Shown piece by piece: positions 15,213 to 22,757 of a stretch of 64,000 bases of DNA (positions are counted from its first letter, which is position 1; every line of letters begins with the position of its first letter). The notes below the pieces were generated by a model. It saw only the letters and a program-made list of their open reading frames with translations, did not search any database and was not told where the DNA came from. The position numbers were made by a program, and so were the translations under genes. Location of the stretch: positions 1,154,214-1,218,213 of the forward strand of contig NZ_FXAJ01000001.1 in assembly GCF_900177535.1 (NCBI RefSeq), given 5' to 3'. Origin of the DNA: Priestia filamentosa (GTDB lineage Bacteria; Bacillota; Bacilli; Bacillales; Bacillaceae_H).

Positions 15213-16370
15213 GTGACAGCAACATTTATCAAAACAGACTTTCAAAAGGAATGGCTACAACGACTTACTCCCCTTGTAGAAGAGTTTGCAAACAATGGAG
15301 CCGAAATTGATGAAAAGTCTCTTTTTCCAACTGAACATATTGAGAAATTAAAGAAGATTGGCTATACGTCTTTATCCCTGCCTAAAGAGGCCGGTGGGGA
15401 AGGATTAGCGCTTTATGATCTTCTTCTTTTTCAAGAAAAAATTGCAAGTGGAGATGCTTCAACAGCTCTTGCTATCGGCTGGCATATGGGGATTACAATG
15501 GATTTAAATGATAAAAGGAATTGGCCTGAATATACTCTTCATACTATGTTTCAAGAGATTAAAAATAAAAAACTTTTAAATGGAGCAGCAACAGAGCCCA
15601 AAACAGGAAGTCCAACGCGAGGAGGACGCCCTGAAACAACAGCTATAAGTCAACAAGACGGTTTTCTTATGAATGGTCATAAGACATTTACAACAATGGC
15701 TCCTGCCCTAGATTATTTTCTTGTGAAGGCATGGATAGAAGAAGAAGGAACAGTCGGAGAGTTTATCGTGCCTAAAACGGCAAAAGGGGTTTCAATTGAA
15801 GAAACGTGGGACATGATTGCTATGCGAGGTACAGGTAGTCATGATTTACTTTTAGAGAATGTTTTCCTTGAGAAGGATAAGCTTGTTCGATTATTAAAAG
15901 GAGGAAATAAGCGTGAAGCAAGCGGCTGGCTTTTGCATATTCCAGCGTGTTATTTAGGCGTTGCACTCGCTGCTCGAAACTATGCTATAGAATTTGCTAA
16001 AACTTACTCTCCTAACAGCATAGAAGGCACGATTAGCACATTACCAAACGTCAAAATGGGACTTGGAGAAATGGAATTAGAGCTTCTAAAAGGACGTCAA
16101 TTTTTATATGCTGTCGCAACAAAATGGGATGAATGTGAAACAAAAGATGAAAAAGACAGCTTGCTTGAAGAGCTTTCAGCAGCAAAGCTTATCGCGACAA
16201 ATTGTGCTATTAATGTCGTAGATAAAGCCATGCGTATTGTTGGAGCAAAAAGTTTACAGCGTACAAATCCACTTCAACGGTACTATCGAGACGTGCGTGC
16301 AGGATTACACAATCCACCTATGGATGACATGACAATTATGAATTTAGCGCAGTCAGCTCTAGAAGAGTAA
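15213..16370 (+). CDS. Acyl-CoA dehydrogenase (YdbM-like)
   Basis: 385 residues, FAD flavoprotein fold: N-terminal helical domain, central beta domain with GAATEPKTGSPTRGGRPETT and MNGHKTFTTMAP, WDMIAMRGTGSHDLLLENVF (FAD/substrate contacts), and a C-terminal helical domain with KAMRIVGAKSLQRTNPLQRYYRDVRAG. It resembles B. subtilis YdbM in length and order. Start is GTG at 15213, preceded by CGGAGCGTGA. The substrate is unknown; related enzymes act on acyl-CoA, acyl thioesters or sulfur compounds. It has no partner acyl-CoA genes nearby. Confidence 0.88.
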   Translation: MTATFIKTDFQKEWLQRLTPLVEEFANNGAEIDEKSLFPTEHIEKLKKIGYTSLSLPKEAGGEGLALYDLLLFQEKIASGDASTALAIGWHMGITMDLNDKRNWPEYTLHTMFQEIKNKKLLNGAATEPKTGSPTRGGRPETTAISQQDGFLMNGHKTFTTMAPALDYFLVKAWIEEEGTVGEFIVPKTAKGVSIEETWDMIAMRGTGSHDLLLENVFLEKDKLVRLLKGGNKREASGWLLHIPACYLGVALAARNYAIEFAKTYSPNSIEGTISTLPNVKMGLGEMELELLKGRQFLYAVATKWDECETKDEKDSLLEELSAAKLIATNCAINVVDKAMRIVGAKSLQRTNPLQRYYRDVRAGLHNPPMDDMTIMNLAQSALEE

Positions 16371-16399
16371 AAAGACCTTTTTCAGAAAGGTCTTTTTTT
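16371..16399 (+). terminator. Terminator of the acyl-CoA dehydrogenase gene
   Basis: AAAGACCTTT pairs with AAAGGTCTTT, followed by T residues. Confidence 0.8.
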
Positions 16400-16472
16400 A
16401 TGTTTTTTGACAGAAAGGAAAATCTTTCTTATAATTATCTTTTATTGCATTAATTTAGAGAAGGTGGCAAAT

Positions 16473-16958
16473 TTGAACTATTCTACACATGTGGCAACAT
16501 CACTTGCTGCCGGTACATATCTTACAACGGTTACGAACGTGCCTTTTTCTGTTGCTTGCTTAGGAGGAATTGTAATTGGAAGTTTGCTTCCTGACATTGA
16601 TGAGCCAAATTCTTTTGTAGGGCGCCGAACGTTTGGTTTATCAAAACTAATCAAAAAAACGTTTGGGCATAGAGGGCTAACGCATTCACTTTTATTTTGG
16701 CTTTTGTTTTCGCTTCTTTACTACAAATTTCAGAATGATTTCACCCTTGGATTGAGCTTAGGGTATGTTTTTCATATTATTGGGGATTTCTTCTCTAGGC
16801 AAGGTGTACCGCTTTTCTTTCCGTTTACAAAAAAGAAGTTTCGTGCACCACTTACATACAAAACAGGAACGGTTCAGGAAAGAGCACTTCTTGTTGTAGC
16901 ACTTGTTGCTTTTGTATATATTGTGTACAGATATAAACTGTTTGTGACGGTTTTTTAA
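16473..16958 (+). CDS. YdjM-like membrane-bound metal-dependent hydrolase (DUF457)
   Basis: 161 residues with four membrane segments and His/Asp motifs that in this family bind metal in the membrane: GSLLPDIDEPNS (residues 33-44), GHRGLTHSL near residue 66, and HIIGDFFSRQGVPLFFPF near residue 102. This order is the YdjM/DUF457 pattern, a phospholipase-C-like domain of unsettled substrate. I chose the TTG at 16473, eight bases behind GAGAAGGTGG; the longer reading from 16407 has no ribosome site. It starts 100 bp after the previous gene, beyond a terminator. Confidence 0.8.
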   Translation: MNYSTHVATSLAAGTYLTTVTNVPFSVACLGGIVIGSLLPDIDEPNSFVGRRTFGLSKLIKKTFGHRGLTHSLLFWLLFSLLYYKFQNDFTLGLSLGYVFHIIGDFFSRQGVPLFFPFTKKKFRAPLTYKTGTVQERALLVVALVAFVYIVYRYKLFVTVF

Positions 16959-17024
16959 CCATTTATATAAACCATCCGCCCTTTTTGTGCATATATTATA
17001 AAAAAGGGCGAAAGGGTGGTAAGA

Positions 17025-17210
17025 ATGGTCATGCAGTTGTTTGCTTCTGTTATTATTTTAATTTTAGCAGCTTGGTTAATAGTACATTTATTAGATGATG
17101 GAAAAAATGAGGAGATTCATTTAACGCCCAAGCGATTATTTCGTTTCTTGCTTGCCCTCATTATTTTAGCTGTGACCGTGACAATGGTTGTTTCTCTTTT
17201 AGTTATGTAA
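17025..17210 (+). CDS. Small two-helix membrane protein
   Basis: 61 residues with two hydrophobic helices (about residues 3-22 and 39-59) separated by a charged loop (HLLDDGKNEEIHLTPKRLFR). The start ATG at 17025 has AAAGGGTGG five bases before it; a GTG at 17016 inside that site is not credible. No family recognised. A terminator follows directly. Confidence 0.6.
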   Translation: MVMQLFASVIILILAAWLIVHLLDDGKNEEIHLTPKRLFRFLLALIILAVTVTMVVSLLVM

Positions 17211-17235
17211 AAGCATCCATTTGGGATGCTTTTTT
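17211..17235 (+). terminator. Terminator
   Basis: AAGCATCC pairs with GGATGCTT, then six T. Confidence 0.8.
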
Positions 17236-17342
17236 ATTGCAAAAATGCAAAAAGTTCGTAATGTCTCCGTAATGAAAAAGGGGTTGTAAGTCATATAGCA
17301 AGTGAGTAAAATAAAAGAGTAGATGAAAATAGGGAGGATCCT

Positions 17343-17729
17343 ATGGTGAGGAGAATATTATTCGTCACGATGTTGCTTCTGCTCGCAATTTTTGCCATTG
17401 ATCAAGGCTTAAGCGAAAAAAATAAATTATTTCTCGAAAAACAAATCATCGCAGAAGCACAAGAAAGTCATATTATTGATTTTGATCAAGCTTTTGATTT
17501 TAAATGGGACAACCTATATGTATTCCCAGGAAATACGTCTGTGAAAGAAATTAATAAAACATTAGGCTTTGCTTGGCCAAATGCTAGTTCAACAGGAATC
17601 TCAAAAAGCGACAGCCATCAGCTTATCGTGTTCGTTAAAGATAATACAGTAACTCGATATGCTAAAGTACCGTCTCAGTACGGAACGCTTACTCCAACAG
17701 ATGATGAAAATGTATATAAATTCACTTAA
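17343..17729 (+). CDS. Secreted or membrane-tethered protein of unknown function
   Basis: 128 residues. Residues 3-20 are a hydrophobic signal/anchor (MVRRILFVTMLLLLAIFAID) with no cleavage site I trust and no lipobox. The rest is hydrophilic with aromatic beta-like stretches (FDFKWDNLYVFPGNTS, HQLIVFVKDNTVTRYAKVP) and one strong theme of Phe/Trp/Tyr plus Asp. AGGGAGGATCCT precedes the ATG. It is monocistronic with a strong terminator. No function assigned. Confidence 0.65.
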   Translation: MVRRILFVTMLLLLAIFAIDQGLSEKNKLFLEKQIIAEAQESHIIDFDQAFDFKWDNLYVFPGNTSVKEINKTLGFAWPNASSTGISKSDSHQLIVFVKDNTVTRYAKVPSQYGTLTPTDDENVYKFT

Positions 17730-17730
17730 T

Positions 17731-17759
17731 AAAATCCCCCTTCTTTAAGGGGGATTTTT
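17731..17759 (+). terminator. Terminator
   Basis: AAAATCCCCCTT pairs with AAGGGGGATTTT, followed by T residues. Confidence 0.88.
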
Positions 17760-17787
17760 AGTTATCCAGCTTGATTTTGGGTGAAAG

Positions 17788-18200
17788 TTAGTAAAAATGA
17801 GGATGTTGAATCCCGTGATTTCCAAACATAACATTAAATTCAAAAAGATACATCTTATCATTACAAACGGCAACATCAAAGTCAGCATAGTTAATATGCA
17901 AAGAAGAAGCCATTTTTTGAACAAGATCAAGCGCTTCTATTAGAATGACTTCTTATGAAATTTCTCTACATATTCGCCAGTACGCTTCCATAATACGCCC
18001 ACCAACCCATACGATACGTAGATCACAGTCAATTGGAAGATATTCTTGAACATATAAAACGTCTCTTGTTGAGCAGTATGTTAAGAAATTCGCCTTTATG
18101 TTCAAACTTACGTTCAGGCTTGATGTAAGCTACATTCTTCATCCCGATTGTACGATAAGGGTTAACTAATCCACATCCTAAAATAATTATATACCGACTT
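17788..18200 (-). pseudogene. Decayed ATP-grasp (RimK-type ligase) gene
   Basis: Three reading-frame blocks on the minus strand together give an ATP-grasp C-half: GLVNPYRTIGMKNVAYIKPE (18170-18110), then after a frameshift YVQEYLPIDCDLRIVWVGGR (18050-17995) followed by MEAYWR and an in-frame TAA, then after a deletion EALDLVQKMASSLHINYADF and YLFEFNVMFGNHG (17937-17795), ending at TAA 17790. The QEYLPIDCDLRIVWVGG and DF-V...LFEFN motifs are the ATP- and Mg-binding parts of RimK-like ligases. The ATP lid and N-terminal domain are missing, so it cannot be functional. It is the only content of this 516-bp gap. Confidence 0.7.
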
Positions 18201-18245
18201 TTTGAAATTTGGATATGAGAATGTGAACAAAGGGAAAGGAAATAA

Positions 18246-19040
18246 TTAGCTTGTAGCTCGTGGTTTCTTATTCATATTTTTAGGAGATTTTGTTTCAATC
18301 GTAGATTGATCAATACTTGCTTTTAGCGCTTCCATCATATGAGCAATTGTTCGTTCTTGTTTTGGCTTCGCTTCTTTTTCATCGATATATTTGAGAAGCG
18401 CTTCTTGATAGTCATCATGAAATACTTCTGGCTGAAAAGGTTCTGTTAAGTTTTCAATAAGGTCTACAGCAAGCTTTTGATCTTGATTTGAAACTTGATT
18501 TGCTAACCTATCGTCTCTTATATGACGTATATCTTCATAAGGATGAAGAGTGTGAAGAGCTAATATGTTTTCATAGGCGCGAATAACAGCATATTGATCG
18601 CTTGAATATAAAAATATCTTTGTCAAAGCAAATGTATTTGTAGCTTGTAATGCCGCTCGAAGAATTTCATAGGCTTTGATGTTTTCTTTTAAAGGAAGTA
18701 CAAAAAAAGTTTTATTATAGTAAAGAGGATCAACCTCTGCTTTTTTTAGAAAATGAAAGATGGAAAGTTCTTTTCCTAAGAAAGGAGCTTTTACCATATT
18801 TATTTCTTCCTCTTCTAGCTGAATAAAAGTTCCGTCTTCACGCTCATACCCACGAACTAAATCATTGTGGTCAACTTCTACATTGCAGTGTGGACAAATT
18901 CGTTTCTGTTTGATCGGTGTTGAGCATTCTCGATGAAGCAATCGAAGCTTAACATCAGAATTTTCAACAGCTGAATGAAGTCTAATAGGTACTTCAATCG
19001 TTCCAAAATGAAGCTGACCTTTCCAGATTGTATGAAGCAT
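18246..19040 (-). CDS. ku: Bacterial Ku protein (non-homologous end joining)
   Basis: 264 residues, the usual size for bacterial Ku, a homodimeric ring that binds double-strand DNA ends and recruits LigD. Seen: MLHTIWKGQLHFGTIEVPIR at the N-terminus, LLHRECSTPIKQKRICPHCN, VVDHNDLVRGYE-type segment, the FFVLPLKENIKAYEILRAAL block and a basic C-terminal tail (KSPKNMNKKPRATS). Start is ATG 19040, with GAGGTG before it; an extended reading upstream is not supported. LigD is not next to it, unlike the B. subtilis ykoV-ykoU pair. In Bacillus Ku is made in the forespore and protects spore DNA. Confidence 0.94.
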   Translation of the reverse strand: MLHTIWKGQLHFGTIEVPIRLHSAVENSDVKLRLLHRECSTPIKQKRICPHCNVEVDHNDLVRGYEREDGTFIQLEEEEINMVKAPFLGKELSIFHFLKKAEVDPLYYNKTFFVLPLKENIKAYEILRAALQATNTFALTKIFLYSSDQYAVIRAYENILALHTLHPYEDIRHIRDDRLANQVSNQDQKLAVDLIENLTEPFQPEVFHDDYQEALLKYIDEKEAKPKQERTIAHMMEALKASIDQSTIETKSPKNMNKKPRATS

Positions 19041-19180
19041 ATTTTCACCTCTTTTTCCATATTGTTTCTCTTTCATTTTAGATTTATAACATGAGTTTTA
19101 GGATAAGCTACTTTTTTTGTATAAAAGTCCCTAGTTCCTATCATTCTAAACAATGAGAAACCAAAAAGAAGGTGTAATAG

Positions 19181-20239
19181 ATGGATTTGTTAAAGAAACT
19201 AACAGAAACACCAGGAGCTCCTGGATTTGAAAAGCACGTTCGAAATATTATGGAAGAAGAGCTGACATCTTGTGGGGCAGAGCTCGTATATGACGATCTT
19301 GGCAGTATTTTTGGTGGGAAAGAGGGAAAGGAAAATAAAGTTAAAGTAATGATCGCTGGTCACATGGATGAAGTAGCCTTTATGGTTTCTGAGATTACAA
19401 AAGACGGTTATTTGCGTTTTTCACCGCTTGGTGGATGGTGGGATCAGGTCCTCTTATCACAGCGTGTTCAAATTGTAACAGAGAAAAGGACATTCACAGG
19501 AGTTATTGGCTCTAAACCACCCCATATTTTACAACCTGAGGAACGAAGTAAAGTATACCCCATTCGCGAGATGTTTATTGATATTGGTGCCAAAAACAAA
19601 GAACAAGTAAAAGAATGGGGCATTCATCAAGGAGATCCTATTATTCCTATTTGTCCTTTTGAAATGCTCCCAGATGAAGATACAATCTTAGCTAAAGCCC
19701 TTGATAATCGAGCTGGTTGCTATCTTGCACTTCAGTCTTTAAAAGAGCTTGGAGAGGATCATCCTAATATGGTGTTTGCTGGAGCAACTGTTCAGGAAGA
19801 AGTAGGTTTAAGAGGAGCTGGAACGTCGCCTTACATGATTGACCCTGATGTTGCTATTGTGTTAGACGTTGGGATTGCAGAAGATGGACCAGGCATGGGT
19901 GGAGAAGACAAGCCGAAGCTTGGAGGAGGCCCCCTTATCAGTTTTTTAGACGCTTCAATGATTCCAAACATCCCGTTTCGTAATCTTGTCATTCAAACAG
20001 CAGAAGAGCAAAATATTTCTTATCAAACTGAAATTATGACAGGAGGAGGAACAGATGCCGGGAAAATCCACCTTTATAAACAGGGAGTTCCGACCATTGT
20101 CATTAGTGTTGCAGCCCGCTATATACATAGCCATGTTTCAATGGTAAGTAAGCGAGATCTTGAAGATGCTACAAAGCTCATCGTTGAAGTTGTTCGGAAA
20201 TTGGATGAAAGCACGGTTAGGACATTTTCTGCAGAGTAA
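19181..20239 (+). CDS. M42 family glutamyl/leucyl aminopeptidase
   Basis: 352 residues. M42 enzymes are cytosolic tetrahedral dodecamers that trim short peptides using two metals. Metal and catalytic residues are visible in family order: His in AGHMDEVAFMV (near residue 60), Asp in AKALDNRAGC, the EE pair in ATVQEEVGLRGAG, Asp in VLDVGIAED and His in RYIHSHVSM near the end. AAGAAGGTG precedes the ATG. The gene is followed by a very strong symmetrical terminator. Bacillus paralogues include YsdC, YtoP and FrvX-like proteins; which one this is cannot be said. Confidence 0.92.
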   Translation: MDLLKKLTETPGAPGFEKHVRNIMEEELTSCGAELVYDDLGSIFGGKEGKENKVKVMIAGHMDEVAFMVSEITKDGYLRFSPLGGWWDQVLLSQRVQIVTEKRTFTGVIGSKPPHILQPEERSKVYPIREMFIDIGAKNKEQVKEWGIHQGDPIIPICPFEMLPDEDTILAKALDNRAGCYLALQSLKELGEDHPNMVFAGATVQEEVGLRGAGTSPYMIDPDVAIVLDVGIAEDGPGMGGEDKPKLGGGPLISFLDASMIPNIPFRNLVIQTAEEQNISYQTEIMTGGGTDAGKIHLYKQGVPTIVISVAARYIHSHVSMVSKRDLEDATKLIVEVVRKLDESTVRTFSAE

Positions 20240-20283
20240 ACAAAAAGTCGCTTAAGTTTTTAAACTTAAGCGACTTTTTGTTT
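20238..20283 (+). terminator. Strong symmetrical terminator
   Basis: A stem of about 20 bp reaching from AAACAAAAAGTCGCTTAAG to its complement CTTAAGCGACTTTTTGTTT. Confidence 0.88.
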
Positions 20284-20343
20284 ACCCTTTTTTTCTTGGA
20301 TTTTTGTAAAAAGAAAGAGAAAGGGGGGAATGCACATTTTTGT

Positions 20344-20371
20344 ACCGATATTTAATAGAATTCATATAGTA
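20344..20371 (+). promoter_or_regulatory. Sigma-K-like promoter of the CwlC-like amidase
   Basis: AC at 20344-20345, 17 bp, then CATATAGTA at 20363-20371, matching AC...CATANNNTA, 50 bp before the start codon. The -10 box is identical to that of the GerT-like gene. Confidence 0.58.
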
Positions 20372-20420
20372 GAGTATAAGCATATTTCATAGAAATAGAA
20401 AAGAATGGGATGATGAAAAT

Positions 20421-21197
20421 ATGGTGAAAGTGATGCTTGATCCAGGACATGGCGGAACAGATCCAGGTGGGGTAGCCAATGGACTTCAAGAAAAGAATTT
20501 AACACTAAAAATCGCTATATATACAAGAGACTATTTGCTTGCTAACTACCGTGGAATTGTTGTACGAATGACGCGTTCTGACGATCGGTTTATATCTCTT
20601 AATAGCAGAAGTCAACAAGCTAATGCTTTTAAAGCGAATCTCTTTGTTTCCATTCACATTAATTCAGGTGGAGGGACAGGCTTTGAAACGTACCGATTTA
20701 CAGGGAGAGCGAGTTCAACAACCCTCGCCTTGCAAAGCAATCTTCATTCTGAAATTTTAACAGCGATGAAGTCGTTTGGAAATGTAGGAGACAGAGGTCA
20801 AAAACAAGCAAACTATGCAGTTCTTCGTCAAACAACAATGCCTGCTAATTTAACGGAAAATTTATTTATTGACCGAACAGCAGATGCAAACCTTTTGAAA
20901 AATGAAACATTTTTAAAAGCGGTAGGAGAAGCTCATGCACGAGCAATCGCCAAAACACTAGGGGTTGCACCAATCTCTCAGCCAAAACCGACACCAGCGC
21001 CGGAGCAGCCGGGGGAAAATGAAGGAGGAAGAACGTTGAACTTACAAGAGTGGCAGTGGAAAGAGCTTGCAGAAGTATATGCTAAAGCAAACCAAAGCGG
21101 TGTTTTAAAGAGCGATCAGTGGACAAAAAAAGCTCAAAATAAAACATTGACTGTTGATGAAGCCATCTTTTTAAATGCTATTTTAATTGGGCGATAG
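20421..21197 (+). CDS. N-acetylmuramoyl-L-alanine amidase, CwlC-like (Amidase_3)
   Basis: 258 residues with no signal peptide, zinc amidase that cuts between muramic acid and the stem peptide. Zinc ligands and catalytic Glu are visible: His in LDPGHGGTDPGG (residue 10), Glu in GLQEKNLTL, His in FVSIHINSGGG and Glu in ANLTENLFID. A proline-rich linker (PKPTPAPEQPGE) leads to a 50-residue C-terminal module starting LNLQEWQWKELAEVY. A signal-less amidase of 255 residues made under sigma-K is exactly CwlC, which lyses the mother cell; the upstream promoter agrees. A phage endolysin origin is the alternative, but no phage genes flank it. Confidence 0.82.
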   Translation: MVKVMLDPGHGGTDPGGVANGLQEKNLTLKIAIYTRDYLLANYRGIVVRMTRSDDRFISLNSRSQQANAFKANLFVSIHINSGGGTGFETYRFTGRASSTTLALQSNLHSEILTAMKSFGNVGDRGQKQANYAVLRQTTMPANLTENLFIDRTADANLLKNETFLKAVGEAHARAIAKTLGVAPISQPKPTPAPEQPGENEGGRTLNLQEWQWKELAEVYAKANQSGVLKSDQWTKKAQNKTLTVDEAIFLNAILIGR

Positions 21198-21208
21198 AAA
21201 TGGAATGT

Positions 21209-21237
21209 AAAAAGGTGACAATCTTGTCACCTTTTTT
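21209..21237. terminator. Bidirectional terminator
   Basis: AAAAAGGTGACA pairs with TGTCACCTTTTT between convergent genes. Confidence 0.85.
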
Positions 21238-21240
21238 ACC

Positions 21241-21819
21241 TTATAGCCAAGTGATTTTTGGTTCTGTTTTGTTTAAAATACGTTTCATATTGGCAAGATG
21301 GCGGTAAACTACAATAAAAGCAATGAGACCCATAATAATACGAAGTGGAATATCATCAACAAAAAATGTATAGGCGAAAGCAAGAACAGCTGTAATGACG
21401 GAGGATAGGGATACATATTTAGATAGATAAAGACAGATGATGAAGCATACAAGAATCCCGACAAACAGCAGCGGCGTATATCCAAGAAGAATACCTGCGC
21501 TCGTTGCAACCGCTTTTCCACCCCGGAATTTTGCAAAAAGAGGGAAAACATGTCCTACAACTGCAAAAATACCAAAGAATAATGCATTCATATCAGCACC
21601 AACAAGAAGTGGAATGACCGTTGCGACAGTTCCTTTTAAAATATCAGCTACTGTTACAATAATACCGGCTTTTTTTCCTAATGTACGGAATGTATTTGTG
21701 GCTCCTAAGTTTCCACTTCCGTGTTCTCGAATATCAATGCCATAGCCTACTTTCCCAACAATTAAACCAAATGGAATAGAGCCGAGAAGATAAGCAAGTA
21801 CCAAAAGAAAAATGGTCAT
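21241..21819 (-). CDS. plsY: Acyl-phosphate glycerol-3-phosphate acyltransferase PlsY
   Basis: 192-residue, five-helix membrane enzyme that makes lysophosphatidate from acyl-phosphate, the first membrane-lipid step. All three PlsY motifs are present: [11 protein letters not shown] (residues 12-22), [20 protein letters not shown] (residues 30-49), and [21 protein letters not shown] near residue 90. AAAGGAG precedes the ATG. Its place divergent from the CoA-binding gene and parEC matches yneS-yneT-parE-parC of B. subtilis. Confidence 0.97.
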   Translation of the reverse strand: MTIFLLVLAYLLGSIPFGLIVGKVGYGIDIREHGSGNLGATNTFRTLGKKAGIIVTVADILKGTVATVIPLLVGADMNALFFGIFAVVGHVFPLFAKFRGGKAVATSAGILLGYTPLLFVGILVCFIICLYLSKYVSLSSVITAVLAFAYTFFVDDIPLRIIMGLIAFIVVYRHLANMKRILNKTEPKITWL

Positions 21820-21891
21820 GTGTTAAGCTCCTTTATATGTATATGTTCACTAATTTACACTCGTTCACATACAAGTTCATCTCATTTTATC

Positions 21892-21925
21892 ATGAAATAT
21901 TATATTGTTAATAGAAATATTTCAT
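21892..21925. repeat. Inverted repeat between plsY and the CoA-binding gene
   Basis: ATGAAATATT and AATATTTCAT form a perfect 10-bp inverted repeat with a 14-bp spacer in the divergent promoter region. It could be an operator; it does not resemble the FapR box. Confidence 0.35.
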
Positions 21926-22091
21926 AAATGTATGGCAAAATAGTAAAAGCTATAATAAATTTATAAGCTTTGAAACAAAAACTTAAGAATAAACGTTTTA
22001 TGAAGGACATTAACTTATGGCAAATTGGACAACTTTTTTGAATTTAACAGGATTTTCGTTTAATCTAAAGAATAGCTAAGGAGTGAAGAAC

Positions 22092-22499
22092 ATGAATATA
22101 CCTTCTCGAGAAGAGCTTGGAAAAATATTAAAAGATAGCAAAAAGATTGCGGTTGTCGGTCTTTCAGACAATAAAGATCGAACATCTTATCTTGTATCAG
22201 AGGCTATGCAAAAAGCAGGGTATGAGATTATCCCGGTAAACCCGAACGTAAAGGAAGTACTCGGTGTTCCCGCTGTTGCCTCTCTTACTGATATTAAAGA
22301 ACATGTTGATATTGTAAATGTGTTTCGCCGCTCGGAACATTTAGTAGACGTTGCAAAAGAATTTTTAGAAATTGATGCAGATGTGTTTTGGTCCCAGCTT
22401 GGAGTTGTAAATCAAGAAGCATATAATCTGCTTGTTTCCAAAGGATACAAGCCTGTTATGGACCGCTGTATTAAAGTTGAACATGCTTTAACAAAATAA
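22092..22499 (+). CDS. CoA-binding domain protein (YneT/YccU-like)
   Basis: 135 residues, a stand-alone Rossmann-type CoA-binding domain. Visible are KKIAVVGLSDNKDRTSYLVS (residues 18-37, nucleotide-binding turn), YEIIPVNPNVKEVLGVPAV and VFRRSEHLVDVAKEFLEIDA, which define this family. Start is ATG 22092 with AAGGAGTG just before; the upstream GTG is part of that site. In B. subtilis yneT sits at the same place beside parE. Ligand binding is known for the fold; cellular role is not. Confidence 0.88.
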   Translation: MNIPSREELGKILKDSKKIAVVGLSDNKDRTSYLVSEAMQKAGYEIIPVNPNVKEVLGVPAVASLTDIKEHVDIVNVFRRSEHLVDVAKEFLEIDADVFWSQLGVVNQEAYNLLVSKGYKPVMDRCIKVEHALTK

Positions 22500-22757
22500 A
22501 CCATAACCCGATGTCATATGACATCGGGTTACCTGTTAGTGTTATGCTACAATAATATAGAGAAAAAGGCTTATTATAGCTTGTTTAGGAAGAACGTCAT
22601 TTTCATTTTAAGCAAGTTATGGTAAAATTCAAAACACACGTTCCCTTTTTGTTTTAATATAAGAAAAGACATCATCACATAGCATTTATAAATTGTGAGA
22701 TATTAGGGTAAAATGTGTTGCTATACATAAAGAAGTTGTTTGAAAGGGGAATGTTGC

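Noticed and set aside
20330-20392. 20-codon ORF before the amidase
   Set aside because: The purine-rich site touches the ATG directly with no spacer, and the sequence overlaps the better-supported sigma-K promoter.
22018-22080. 20-codon ORF before the CoA-binding gene
   Set aside because: Weak ribosome site and low-complexity peptide; could be a leader peptide but nothing supports it.
22504-22530. Hairpin AACCCGATGTCA/TGACATCGGGTT as a terminator
   Set aside because: Good stem but no T-run; may be a weak terminator or processing site, so not listed as a feature.
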